NCBI GenBank assembly: GCA_000961725.1
Contig: LADS01000004.1
Span: 1 to 64,000 of the forward strand
Length of the DNA stretch: 64,000 bases
From: Desulfobulbaceae bacterium BRH_c16a
GTDB lineage: Bacteria; Desulfobacterota; Desulfobulbia; Desulfobulbales; Desulfocapsaceae
Reading direction: 5' to 3'
The notes under the pieces were generated by a model that was given only the letters and a program-made list of their open reading frames with translations, was not told the origin of the DNA and did not search any database. Positions 37,492 through 46,119 of this stretch are shown here, piece after piece. Made by a program: the position numbers and the translations under genes. Position 1 is the stretch's first letter. Each line of letters starts with the position of its first letter.

Positions 37492-38961
37492 TTATGCAGT
37501 TCGGTAATTCGGGGCTTCCTTGGTGATGATAACGTCATGGACGTGGGACTCTCGCAGCCCGGCAGCGGAAATGCGAACAAATGTAGCCTTCTCCTGAAGA
37601 TCGCGGATGGTTGCCGCGCCGACATACCCCATACCCGAACGTAAACCGCCTAGGAGCTGATACAGTACACTGTTTATCGGGCCGCGATAGGGAACCTTGC
37701 CTTCGATTCCCTCGGGGACCAGTTTCGAGGTGGCGCTCACCTCACCCTGAAAATACCGGTCGGCAGAACCATGATTCTGGCTCATCGCCCCAAGGGAACC
37801 CATGCCCCGGTATCCTTTGTAGGTCCGTCCCTGGTAGAGGAAAGTTTCGCCCGGCGTTTCATCGGTGCCGGCAAAGAGGCTGCCGAGCATCACCGTGCTG
37901 GCCCCGGCGCCGATGGCTTTGGTGAGATCGCCGGAATGCTTGATACCGCCATCGGCTATGACCGGAATGCCGTATTTGCCGGCCACGGCGACACAATTCT
38001 TCAAGGCGGTCATCTGTGGAACCCCGACCCCGGCAACAATCCTGGTGGTGCAGATGGACCCGGGTCCGATTCCGACCTTAATGCCGTTCGCCCCGGCCCG
38101 AATCAAGTCCTCGGTCGCTGCGCCGGTCGCCACATTGCCGGCAATGATCGAAAGATGCGGGAAAGCAGCCTTCAGTCTCGACACCGCCGTCATGACGCCT
38201 TTGGAATGCCCGTGAGCGGAGTCGACAACCACTACGTCGACGCCGGCCTTGACCAGCCTCTCCGCCTGGGACTCGATATTCACCCCGACACCCAATGCGG
38301 CACCAACCAGGAGCCGACCGTATTTATCCTTGGCAGAGGATGGATATCTTTTTATTTTTTCGAGATCTTTGATGGTAATGAGACCTTTGAGCGCACCGTT
38401 GTCGTCAACCACCAGAAGTTTTTCGATACGGTGTTCATGCAGCAAGGCTTTCGAATGCTCCAGGTCGATCCCTACTTTGGCGGTGACCAGATTCTTCGAG
38501 GTCATCACATCGGAGACCCGCAGGCCATCATCGGAGACAAAACGAAGATCACGGTTAGTGACGATCCCGACCAGTTTACCGTGATACAGCACCGGCAAGC
38601 CGGAAATCTTATAGGTGCTCATGATTTCCTGAACCTCGGCCACCGACTGGTCCTGAGTGACGGTAATCGGGTCGATGATCATTCCCGATTCCGATTTTTT
38701 CACTCGTTCGACTTCGATCGCCTGCTGCTCAATGCTCATGTTCTTATGAATGATGCCGATACCGCCTTCGCGCGCCATGGCAATTGCCGTGCGATGTTCG
38801 GTCACCGTATCCATGGCCGAACTGACCAGCGGGGTTTTCAGCATTATAGTATCGGTGAGTCTGGTTTCCAGGTTCACTTCGTTGGGAAGCACCTCGGAGG
38901 CGGCAGGTACGAGAAGTAAGTCATCAAATGTAAGAGCGGTTTCTATATGATCTGGTAACAT
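37492..38961 (-). CDS. guaB: Inosine-5'-monophosphate dehydrogenase
   Basis: 489 residues. TIM barrel motifs [36 protein letters not shown], then the inserted CBS pair ([21 protein letters not shown] and [18 protein letters not shown]). The active-site loop is [17 protein letters not shown] with catalytic Cys, and the flap includes [12 protein letters not shown]. It oxidises IMP to XMP with NAD+, the committed step to GMP. First gene of a five-gene minus-strand run. A hairpin lies 29-57 bases upstream of the ATG. Confidence 0.97.
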   Translation of the reverse strand: MLPDHIETALTFDDLLLVPAASEVLPNEVNLETRLTDTIMLKTPLVSSAMDTVTEHRTAIAMAREGGIGIIHKNMSIEQQAIEVERVKKSESGMIIDPITVTQDQSVAEVQEIMSTYKISGLPVLYHGKLVGIVTNRDLRFVSDDGLRVSDVMTSKNLVTAKVGIDLEHSKALLHEHRIEKLLVVDDNGALKGLITIKDLEKIKRYPSSAKDKYGRLLVGAALGVGVNIESQAERLVKAGVDVVVVDSAHGHSKGVMTAVSRLKAAFPHLSIIAGNVATGAATEDLIRAGANGIKVGIGPGSICTTRIVAGVGVPQMTALKNCVAVAGKYGIPVIADGGIKHSGDLTKAIGAGASTVMLGSLFAGTDETPGETFLYQGRTYKGYRGMGSLGAMSQNHGSADRYFQGEVSATSKLVPEGIEGKVPYRGPINSVLYQLLGGLRSGMGYVGAATIRDLQEKATFVRISAAGLRESHVHDVIITKEAPNYRTA

Positions 38962-38989
38962 ATCCCCTCCTTTTCAGGGCTTGAGGCTT

Positions 38990-39018
38990 GAAAATCAGCC
39001 GACAGGTTGTCGATTTTC
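38990..39018 (-). promoter_or_regulatory. Hairpin in the guaB leader
   Basis: Two nested stems, GAAAAT/ATTTTC and CGACA/TGTCG, with a four-base bulge, lie 29-57 bases before the guaB start. On the minus strand a candidate -10 (TATACAAT) is found near 39057-39064, which would place the hairpin in the leader RNA. It does not match the guanine riboswitch core. Confidence 0.4.
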
Positions 39019-39176
39019 ATAATCCGGATTATGCCTCATCTTTTTTAAGGTATCATTGTATAGCATCTTTATAAAAAATCTTATTTTTTTTATGATGCTG
39101 GATTCCACCGACATTCTTCAATACGGATAAAATGCGAAACGCCCGAACTCTCCGGGTGTAAAAGGAATTAAGACAA

Positions 39177-39788
39177 ATGCTTCTCGAAATCAACCCGATA
39201 AATCCCCAGGCTCGCCTGATAGATCAGGTTGTCAAATCATTGAAAGGCGGAGCCGTAATCTGCTACCCCACCGATACCGGCTATGGTATCGGCTGCGACC
39301 TGTTCAACCAGAAGGCAATCAAGCAGATCATGCAGTTGAAAAGAAGGCCGCATGACAAGCCTTTTTCTTTCATGTGTTTCGATCTGACCGACATCAGCCA
39401 ATATGCCCATGTATCGAACACGGCATACCGGCTGATGAAAAAAAATCTGCCCGGTCCATATACCTTCGTCCTGCCGGGCACAAAACTGGTGCCCAGGGTT
39501 ATGGCCAGCAAGCAGAAGACGGTCGGAATAAGGGTCCCGGGTCACCCTATCAGCAGAATGCTCATCGAGACCCTCGGCAACCCGATCGTCAACACCAGTG
39601 TGATGCTCGACGATGAAGAGACCGCCCTGGCCGACCCCTATTTCATCGACCAGTACATCGGTAACCGCATCGATCTCGTCATCGATGGCGGGATGATCTT
39701 TCCCGATCCGTCTTCGGTAATCGATCTGACCAGCGATTATCCGGAGGTGCTGCGAATCGGCAAAGGAGACATCAATCCGTTTCGCTGA
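39177..39788 (+). CDS. Sua5/YciO/YrdC-family protein (threonylcarbamoyl-AMP synthase type)
   Basis: 203 residues covering a complete YrdC domain: GGAVICYPTDTGYGIGCD at the N-terminus, QLKRRPHDKPFSFMC (KR..K nucleotide-binding pattern, YciO variant with FSF), LPGPYTFVLPG, VGIRVPGHPISRML and NTSVMLDDEE. It lacks the C-terminal Sua5 domain. TsaC/Sua5 makes threonylcarbamoyl-AMP for tRNA t6A; the YciO subgroup has an uncertain role, so no symbol is given. It runs divergently from guaB and overlaps the end of the IHF-type gene by 17 bases. Confidence 0.88.
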   Translation: MLLEINPINPQARLIDQVVKSLKGGAVICYPTDTGYGIGCDLFNQKAIKQIMQLKRRPHDKPFSFMCFDLTDISQYAHVSNTAYRLMKKNLPGPYTFVLPGTKLVPRVMASKQKTVGIRVPGHPISRMLIETLGNPIVNTSVMLDDEETALADPYFIDQYIGNRIDLVIDGGMIFPDPSSVIDLTSDYPEVLRIGKGDINPFR

Positions 39789-40056
39789 TCAACGCTTCCT
39801 TCAACGATTTGCTCATCGTAAAGTGTAAGGTCTTCCGATCCGGAATCTCCATGACTTTGCCGGTTCGAGGGTTCTTGGTCGAGCGGGGTTTTCTCGATCG
39901 AACCGAGAAACTGCCGAATCCTCTCAGTTCTATCCGGCGTTCCTCGACCAGTGCCTTGGCCATTGTCTCCAGCATGATGTCGACTGCCAGACTGACATCT
40001 TGTTTCTGCATAGAAAGTTCACTGCTTACCTTATCTACCAAATCTTTTTTCAGCAT
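39772..40056 (-). CDS. HU/IHF-family DNA-binding protein (IHF-like)
   Basis: 94 residues from MLKKDLVDKVSSEL; the frame opens ten codons upstream without a better start. Helices VSLAVDIMLETMAKALVEERRIELRGFGSFSVR are followed by the DNA-bending arm RKPRSTKNPRTGKVMEIPDRKTLHFTMSKSLKEAL. IELRGFGSF and the NPRTGK arm are more like integration host factor than HU. It bends DNA and assists transcription and replication. Downstream of rpsA beyond a terminator, so it is expressed separately. Confidence 0.9.
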   Translation of the reverse strand: MLKKDLVDKVSSELSMQKQDVSLAVDIMLETMAKALVEERRIELRGFGSFSVRSRKPRSTKNPRTGKVMEIPDRKTLHFTMSKSLKEALISETD

Positions 40057-40122
40057 ACCGACAAACGAATATAAAAGAGTTACCAAGGAATGACCTAAAC
40101 GGTCCGCTCCTCAAAATATTAT

Positions 40123-40167
40123 AAAAAAAGGTTGTCTCACCGGTTCCTTCGGCAAGACAACCTTTTT
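40123..40167 (-). terminator. Intrinsic terminator after rpsA
   Basis: On the minus strand AAGGTTGTCT pairs with AGACAACCTT around TGCCGAAGGAACCGGTG, followed by TTTTTTTATAA. It lies 34 bases after the rpsA stop. The other strand has only five T. Confidence 0.88.
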
Positions 40168-40200
40168 CACTTCATCCAATAACGCCTGTACGTCTATTCC

Positions 40201-41931
40201 CTATGCATTGTCGCCGGGATCGTTCCCTTCCGCGGCGGCTTTCAACAGGTCGCCAAAGGTTGACGGAGCGCTTTCGGCAGCGGCCTTCTCGGCCTTTTTG
40301 AACTTTTCTACGGCTGCACCCTCATCTTCGCCTTCCAGGGTCTTGACCGACAAGCCGATCTTGCGATCCTTGGCGGAGACGTTGATGACGATGGCTTTCA
40401 GGATATCCCCGACCTGATACATGCCGACCGGCGTTTTCACTTTGTCCTTACTGAGTTCGGAAACATGGACAAGACCTTCGATGCCCTCTTCCAGCTTCAC
40501 GAAGACGCCGAAATCGGTGACATTGGTGATTTCGCCTTCAACAACGGTGCCGGAGGGGTAGTTATTGTACGCAGCCTGCCACGGATCGGGAACCAGCTGC
40601 TTGATGCCTAAGGAGAAACGCTCGTTCTCTTTGTCGATCTTCAGGACAACGGCCTGAATGGTCTCGCCTTTGGTATACTTCTCGGACGGGTGCTTGATTC
40701 TTTCGGTCCAGGAAAGGTCGGACACATGGATCAAACCGTCGATACCTTCTTCGATACCGATAAAGACGCCGAAGTCGGTGATATTTTTAATTTTGCCCTC
40801 GATAACCGAACCGACGGGGTAGTTCTCGGTAACCAGATCCCAGGGATTGGGCTGGAGCTGCTTCATGCCGAGGGAAATCCGCTTGGTCTCGGTCTCGATA
40901 TTGAGCACCATGACCTCGACCTCATCGCCGACGGAAACCATCTTGGAGGGATGCCGGGGTTTCTTCGACCAGGTCATCTCGGAGACGTGGATGAGGCCTT
41001 CAACGCCTTCCTCAAGCTCCACGAACACGCCGTAATCGGTAATGGAAACGACTTTGCCCTTGGTTGTCTGGCCAACCGGATATCTATCGACCACAGTTGC
41101 CCATGGATCGTCGCGAAGCTGTTTGACACCGAGGGAGACGCGATCATGCTCGCGGTCGTACTTGAGAACCTTCACCTCAAGCTCTTCACCCACACGGTAG
41201 AGTTTTGCCGGATGCGAAACACGTCCCCAGGAAAGGTCGGTGATGTGGCAGAGACCGTCCATTCCGCCCATATCGATAAAGAGGCCGTAATCGGTAATAT
41301 TGGTGATTGCCCCTTTGATGATCTGGCCTTCTTCCAGTTTGGAACGCATTTCTTCGCGAAGCTTATTGCGCTCTTCTTCGAGAATCGCCCGGCGGGAAAT
41401 GACAACGTTATTTCTCTTTTTATTGAACTTGAGAATTTTAAAATCCATGGTTTCGCCGATCAGGCCATCGAGATCCTTGACTGGGCGAAGATCGATCTGG
41501 GAGTAGGGCAAGAAGGCCGGCACACCGATATCGACGGACATACCGCCTTTAACGCGACTTTCAATTTTGCCGGAAATTGTTCCATCGGCTTCCTGAATTT
41601 CCGCAATCCGTTCCCAAACCTTGATGGCTATGGCTTTTTCTCGTGACAGGAGGAGTCCGCCTTCTTCCTTGCGGCGTTCTATGAAAACCTCGAATACGTC
41701 TCCGATCTTGATTTCGCCACCATCTTCCAGGCGGAATTCCGATTTGGCAATATAGCTTTCCGCTTTATCGCCAACATCAACAAGGAGATAATCGTCGACG
41801 CTGCCGATGATCGTGCCCATGGCAACATCGCCGACGGCGACTACCTTGTTGTTTTCTTCCATTTCAAAGAGCTCGGCAAAGCTCAGCTCTTCGCTGCTGT
41901 CCTGGGTTGAATGTTTAAGTTGTTCTGTCAT
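40201..41931 (-). CDS. rpsA: 30S ribosomal protein S1
   Basis: 576 residues from MTEQLKHSTQ; GGAAGAG before this ATG fixes the start. Six S1 RNA-binding repeats are visible, the last four typical (for example KGAITNITDYGLFIDMGGMDGLCHITDLSW and EGEITNVTDFGVFVKLEEGIEGLVHVSELS). The first two are the divergent ribosome-binding repeats. S1 binds mRNA leaders and helps start translation. The C-terminal tail is Ala/Glu/Lys-rich. Upstream is a DEAD-box helicase gene, not the usual cmk. Confidence 0.96.
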   Translation of the reverse strand: MTEQLKHSTQDSSEELSFAELFEMEENNKVVAVGDVAMGTIIGSVDDYLLVDVGDKAESYIAKSEFRLEDGGEIKIGDVFEVFIERRKEEGGLLLSREKAIAIKVWERIAEIQEADGTISGKIESRVKGGMSVDIGVPAFLPYSQIDLRPVKDLDGLIGETMDFKILKFNKKRNNVVISRRAILEEERNKLREEMRSKLEEGQIIKGAITNITDYGLFIDMGGMDGLCHITDLSWGRVSHPAKLYRVGEELEVKVLKYDREHDRVSLGVKQLRDDPWATVVDRYPVGQTTKGKVVSITDYGVFVELEEGVEGLIHVSEMTWSKKPRHPSKMVSVGDEVEVMVLNIETETKRISLGMKQLQPNPWDLVTENYPVGSVIEGKIKNITDFGVFIGIEEGIDGLIHVSDLSWTERIKHPSEKYTKGETIQAVVLKIDKENERFSLGIKQLVPDPWQAAYNNYPSGTVVEGEITNVTDFGVFVKLEEGIEGLVHVSELSKDKVKTPVGMYQVGDILKAIVINVSAKDRKIGLSVKTLEGEDEGAAVEKFKKAEKAAAESAPSTFGDLLKAAAEGNDPGDNA

Positions 41932-42024
41932 GGATTTTACTCTTCCTGGCGGCCAGAAGGCCAAACGGTTAAGGTTCAATACTTCCGCAGCTGCAATAAC
42001 TTGCCGAAGTAAAAAAGAAAATAA

Positions 42025-42049
42025 GGCTACTCCATTTTTTGGAGCAACC
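42025..42049 (-). terminator. Hairpin between helicase and rpsA (terminator or rpsA leader)
   Basis: Minus-strand RNA GGUUGCUCC pairs with GGAGUAGCC (two G-U pairs) around AAAAAAU, then UUAUUUUCUUUUUU. It could end the helicase transcript about 95 bases after its stop. It is also about 95 bases before the rpsA start and could sit in that leader. Confidence 0.55.
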
Positions 42050-42144
42050 TTTGCTTACTCGAACAGTATTTCTTACCATTTTTTTATACAACCGACAACA
42101 TTTTCTTGACTAACGGTTGTTTTTTCATTTTGGGAGGTCCCGGC

Positions 42145-43701
42145 TCATCTCCGGGGAGCGCTCCCGGCGGAGGGACTTCTCCGTGGCGGCCTTTTTCGCC
42201 TGCTCTTCGGCGGAGGAGCGGTGCCTTGGGCGATTTTTTTGTCCGAGCCTTTCGGCGGGGCAACAAGAAGGGATACGTCGGGAACGACGCACTCAAGTTT
42301 TCTTGCGATAAATTCTTCGATCGCCGGCAGATAAAAAGCCCCTTCCTCACAGGCAAAGCTCACCGCCTTGCCGCTCGCCCCTGCTCTGCCGGTTCTGCCG
42401 ATGCGGTGGACATAGTCCTCCGGCTCATAGGGCAGCGTGTAATTGACGACAAAGGTGATCCCCTCGATATGAATGCCGCGACCGGCCACATCGGTCGCCA
42501 CCAGGATCTTCACTTTGCCCGAACGGAACTGCTCGAGCCTGACCGTCCTTTTATTCTGCTCCACATCGCCGGAGAGCAGGACACAATCGACACCGTTTCT
42601 CTCCAGTCGATTGGCCAGCCGCTTGGCCTCGTTCTTCATATTGGCAAAAACAATGATCCGGTCGTCCGGGTGGGCCAGAATGAGGTTGTAGAGGACAGTA
42701 TATTTTTCATCGGTCGTGGTGAGATAGACAATCTGCTCAACTGTTTCCACGGACATCTGCTCGGGCTCCGCCTCGACCACTTTCGGGTGAACACACCATT
42801 GCGAGGAGAGGCGCTGGACATCGTCCGGAACAGTTGCCGAAAACATCATGGTCTGCCTCTCCGCACCGGCCGGCAGCCGGCCGATGATTCGCCGGACATC
42901 GGGAATAAATCCCATATCAAGCATGCGGTCCGCTTCATCCAGCACCAGTATTTTGCAACTCCGCAGATCGATGACATTCTTGCCGATGAAATCGAGCAGT
43001 CTCCCCGGCGTGGCAACAACGACATCGCACTTGCCTCGCTGCACGGCATCGAGTTGCTTCTGGTAATCCGCTCCGCCGAATACAGCCGTCACCGCGATAT
43101 CGCAATATTTAGCCAAGCCTGTGCCGTCCTTGGCAATCTGCATCACCAACTCCCGGGTCGGCGCCAGCACGAGAGCCCGGACTGCCCCCCTTTTCACCTC
43201 GTCCTTTTTTTGAGCAAGCAGTCGGGAAAGGATGGCGATCAGGAAAACAGCGGTCTTACCGGTGCCGGTATGGGCTTTCCCCACCAGATCTTTGCCCGCC
43301 AGGACATCGGCCAGGGATTTTTCCTGAATAGCAGTGCAGTATTGAAAATTCTGGTCGGCAATCGCCCGCATGACCGGCAGGGGGATTGCGTAATCGTGAA
43401 AACGGCTCTTGCCTTCTTCCGGAGTAACTTGAAAACTCTCGAGGGTCCACTCCGGTTTTGCCTTCGGTTTGGTAGGTGCCCGATATTTGCCACTCTTCTC
43501 CGTCCGGCTGCGAGATTCCTGCGCTCCCTGCACAATTCCGGATTCGACAGCAGGACCGCCAGCTTCAAGAGGGCTCCCGATTGGGGTCTTTTTGTCGGCT
43601 TCGCTTGAGGATCCCCCCATCAGCGCGCCGTACTTACGTTTTCCGGCCTGGGCCATTCTTTTGATTTTTTTACCTGCGGCCAGAAGAAATCTCTTCATCA
43701 T
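42145..43701 (-). CDS. DEAD-box ATP-dependent RNA helicase (RhlB/RhlE-like)
   Basis: 518 residues. After a basic N-terminal extension of about 100 residues, the core motifs are in order: Q motif YCTAIQEKSL, GKAHTGTGKT (I), APTRELV (Ia), TPGRLLDF (Ib), LDEADRML (II), FSATV (III), RIIVFANMKNE (IV), ATDVAGRGIHIE (V) and YVHRIGRTGRAG (VI). The C-terminal tail is Lys/Arg/Pro-rich (KSRRKRPPRRSPS). It unwinds RNA duplexes, probably in mRNA decay or ribosome assembly. A structured repeat copy lies upstream of its start. Confidence 0.93.
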   Translation of the reverse strand: MMKRFLLAAGKKIKRMAQAGKRKYGALMGGSSSEADKKTPIGSPLEAGGPAVESGIVQGAQESRSRTEKSGKYRAPTKPKAKPEWTLESFQVTPEEGKSRFHDYAIPLPVMRAIADQNFQYCTAIQEKSLADVLAGKDLVGKAHTGTGKTAVFLIAILSRLLAQKKDEVKRGAVRALVLAPTRELVMQIAKDGTGLAKYCDIAVTAVFGGADYQKQLDAVQRGKCDVVVATPGRLLDFIGKNVIDLRSCKILVLDEADRMLDMGFIPDVRRIIGRLPAGAERQTMMFSATVPDDVQRLSSQWCVHPKVVEAEPEQMSVETVEQIVYLTTTDEKYTVLYNLILAHPDDRIIVFANMKNEAKRLANRLERNGVDCVLLSGDVEQNKRTVRLEQFRSGKVKILVATDVAGRGIHIEGITFVVNYTLPYEPEDYVHRIGRTGRAGASGKAVSFACEEGAFYLPAIEEFIARKLECVVPDVSLLVAPPKGSDKKIAQGTAPPPKSRRKRPPRRSPSAGSAPRR

Positions 43702-43808
43702 ATATACGTTGTTGCACCTCTATAAGTTCCGGCGAGACCGGATTGAACGGAAAAGTGCCGGGTCGCGTTGCGCGACAAAACACGAAAAAGATTGAACATT
43801 ACAAGCAA

Positions 43809-43916
43809 CACCCCACAAGGGGGGGTACTCTTTTCAGTCCCCCCTTGTGGGGAATAAGTACCTTGAGAAGATTGATTCTTGTAAAAAAACAAGAAAATCA
43901 ATCCGTAAGGTACTAA
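43809..43916 (+). repeat. Structured two-hairpin repeat, copy 2
   Basis: CCCCACAAGGGGGG (43811-43824) pairs perfectly with CCCCCCTTGTGGGG (43839-43852) over the loop TACTCTTTTCAGT. A second compound stem follows: AGTACCTT (43857-43864) with AAGGTACT (43907-43914), GATTGATT with AATCAATC, and CTTGT with ACAAG around A-rich sequence. It repeats the element at 12986-13087 with high identity in the same orientation. It lies between the helicase start (43701) and the end of the zinc-ribbon gene (44022). Confidence 0.75.
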
Positions 43917-44021
43917 TAATAAGCAGCAGTTTGCCCCAGTCGAGAGAGCAATGGATGAAAACTTAAGGAAAAGCGTGCGCTTTGTCTGAAAGGGGGCGTA
44001 CATGCCGCCGGACAACCGGCA

Positions 44022-44729
44022 CTATTTACCGGCAAGGCGCAATTCCTCCATCAACGGCCCGAATAACGCCTCGTATTCGGGAATGACCTTTTTCAGCACG
44101 GTGGCGATGAACGGAATATCGGCGTCATTGACCACAAGATTTACAGAGCTGGACAATGCCTGCAGATCATAGAGCGTTTTAAGCTGTTCGCCCACCAGTA
44201 CATAAAAAATATAGCGCCGGCGAGACATATTCATCGACCGCATGAACTGGTGAAACTTGCCGGAAGCGATACCACCCGGCTCGAAACGGCTGTGGAGAAA
44301 GACCGCAGCGTAATTGACAAAGAGCATCTTATCGATAGCCTCTTCCGAGGTATACGCCAGTTCGACCCGATATCCCACACCGCCGGCAGCTTTTACAACC
44401 TCATCCCGGCCAGGCATATCCGGCATGAGGATAAGGGCTCTGGGAATATCCTCGATCACTTCCTTTTCTTCGAAACTGCCGTCCTTCAGCCACTCCGTGT
44501 CGGGCGGAGACGGCGGCTTCACCCGCCGGTTATCTGCTGGTTTCGGGCCGACACCGCTGCGCTCGGAGGAAGGCGCGGCCTGCTCCATGCTTTTATCCAG
44601 ACCGAACGGCACAGCACAGTGTGCACATTTTATCTTGATTCGCCGACCGGGCTCCAGCTGCCGTACAGTTTCCCGTATCTTATCGCCAAGCTTTAACTGT
44701 TTTCCACAATGCGGACAATGTACGATCAT
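44022..44729 (-). CDS. Zinc-ribbon protein with degenerate receiver-like domain
   Basis: 235 residues from MIVHCPHCGKQLKLGDK; the frame opens eight codons earlier. Two CxxC pairs (CPHC and CAHC, about 29 residues apart) make an MJ0042-type zinc ribbon. A Pro/Ser-rich linker leads to a domain from about 95 (RALILMPDMPGRDEVVKAAGGVGYRVELAYTSEEAIDKMLFVNYAAVFLH) with receiver-like spacing but no Asp at the phosphoacceptor site and a C-terminal helix set (TVLKKVIPEYEALFGPLMEEL). It follows a PilT-type ATPase gene by 61 bases, so a regulatory role in pilus function is possible. No known family name. Confidence 0.75.
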   Translation of the reverse strand: MIVHCPHCGKQLKLGDKIRETVRQLEPGRRIKIKCAHCAVPFGLDKSMEQAAPSSERSGVGPKPADNRRVKPPSPPDTEWLKDGSFEEKEVIEDIPRALILMPDMPGRDEVVKAAGGVGYRVELAYTSEEAIDKMLFVNYAAVFLHSRFEPGGIASGKFHQFMRSMNMSRRRYIFYVLVGEQLKTLYDLQALSSSVNLVVNDADIPFIATVLKKVIPEYEALFGPLMEELRLAGK

Positions 44730-44790
44730 AGCTCCCCCAACAATTCCACTCATCTCATCCCCACAGCTTCACACCTCTTTTGCCCCCCGT

Positions 44791-45972
44791 TCATCGACCG
44801 AAATACCCTCTCTGCGCCTCTTCTTCCTCTTCCATGGAAAGATCGGTCAGATTAGTGGTCGCCTCCCCCCGCTCCGCTTTCAGCCGATCGAGGCCGCGAT
44901 TCATCTCGGCCCGGTGCGAGCAGTAGGTGATGGCGTTTTTCTCGGTTATCAGACCGCGGCTGTACAGTTCGAGGATATGCTGATCGAAGGTCCTCATTTC
45001 CAGGGCCGAGCCTTCGCTGATAATATGATAGAAGGTCTTATCCTCGGTCTCCCCGTTGACGATGAGATCTTTGACCCGCAGACTGGTGCGGAGAATCTCC
45101 ATCGCCGCCACCCTGCCGCCGCCGATCCGCGGCAGAAGACGCTGACTGACGATCCAGCGAATGGTATCGACCAGCCTGTTGCGGATCTGCGGCTGCTCTC
45201 CCTGCTCGAACATGCCCAGGATACGGTTGATCGTCTGCCCGGCATCGATGGTGTGCAGCGTCGACAGCACCAGATGGCCGGTTTCTGCGGCAGTCAAACC
45301 GATTTCCATGGTGTCCCGGTCGCGCATCTCACCGACCAGGATAACCTTTGGCGCCTGCCTGAGGGCTGCCCGCATGCCCACGGCAAAGGTGCTGAAATCG
45401 TTACCCATCTCCCGCTGATTGAAGGTGGCCTTTTTTTGTTCGTGGATATATTCGATCGGGTCTTCAAGGGTCACGACATGGACCGAACGCTCCTGGTTTA
45501 TCCGGTTCAAAAGAGCGGCAAGCGAGGTCGTCTTGCCGGTTCCGGTCGCTCCGGTGAAAAGAATCAGTCCGTTCAACTCGCCTGCCATTTTACCGAAGGC
45601 GTCGGGAAACTGCATTCCCTCTATGCTCGGAATCTGGGTTTCAAGCTTACGAAGAACCGTCGAGAAATAGCCTTTCTGGGTAAAGATATTGACCCTGAAC
45701 CTGGCCGTATCGGACAGGGAATAGGAGAGATCGCACGAGCCGTTTTCGACCAGGTCCTTCAGCAGCCTGCGATTATTGCCGATAAGATTGAGGGCAAAGG
45801 TTTCCGTCTGGAAAGGAGTGAGCTCGCCGACCGGCGGAAAGATGTCGACCGGCACCAGTTGTCCAGCCGATTCCACCTGCAGGGTTTTACCGACGGTGAT
45901 GTTCAGGTCGGAAACATTGCCGTGCGATTCCAGCATGGTGGCTATCCAGTAGTCTATCTCCGTCTTTTTCAT
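44791..45972 (-). CDS. PilT/PilU-type twitching motility ATPase
   Basis: 393 residues from MKKTEIDYWIATMLESHGNVSDLNITVG; the start follows GGGGAA. Walker A GATGTGKTTSLAALLN, the Asp box VVTLEDPIEYIH, Walker B APKVILVGEMRDRDTMEIGLTAAETGHLVLSTLHT with the AIRNLI-region equivalent absent and replaced by DAFGK..ELNGLILF, and the His box are present. The Glu/Gly-rich tail EEEEEAQRGYFGR is like PilU. These ATPases retract type IV pili. No other pil genes are in the window. It is divergent from ilvD. Confidence 0.88.
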   Translation of the reverse strand: MKKTEIDYWIATMLESHGNVSDLNITVGKTLQVESAGQLVPVDIFPPVGELTPFQTETFALNLIGNNRRLLKDLVENGSCDLSYSLSDTARFRVNIFTQKGYFSTVLRKLETQIPSIEGMQFPDAFGKMAGELNGLILFTGATGTGKTTSLAALLNRINQERSVHVVTLEDPIEYIHEQKKATFNQREMGNDFSTFAVGMRAALRQAPKVILVGEMRDRDTMEIGLTAAETGHLVLSTLHTIDAGQTINRILGMFEQGEQPQIRNRLVDTIRWIVSQRLLPRIGGGRVAAMEILRTSLRVKDLIVNGETEDKTFYHIISEGSALEMRTFDQHILELYSRGLITEKNAITYCSHRAEMNRGLDRLKAERGEATTNLTDLSMEEEEEAQRGYFGR

Positions 45973-46119
45973 ACAATTCCCCTGATAAAAAATGTGCAAT
46001 ACCACTTGTTTTCATAGTATATTGTGGCTAATCCAACAAGAGTTACAAGCTTTTTTTTGTTTTTTCTACACAATTCTTTCCCATACCTATCCATCCAATC
46101 TACCCGGAGTTTTTTCACC

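Noticed and set aside
37771-38919. Plus-strand frame of 382 codons
   Set aside because: Antisense to guaB, whose complete motifs leave no doubt about the coding strand.
42065-42122. ACAACCG...CGGTTGT inverted repeat as terminator
   Set aside because: On the minus strand the T-run is missing; on the plus strand no gene ends here. May be part of the rpsA promoter region.
44314-46017. Plus-strand frame of 567 codons
   Set aside because: Antisense to the zinc-ribbon and PilT-type genes; no protein family match.
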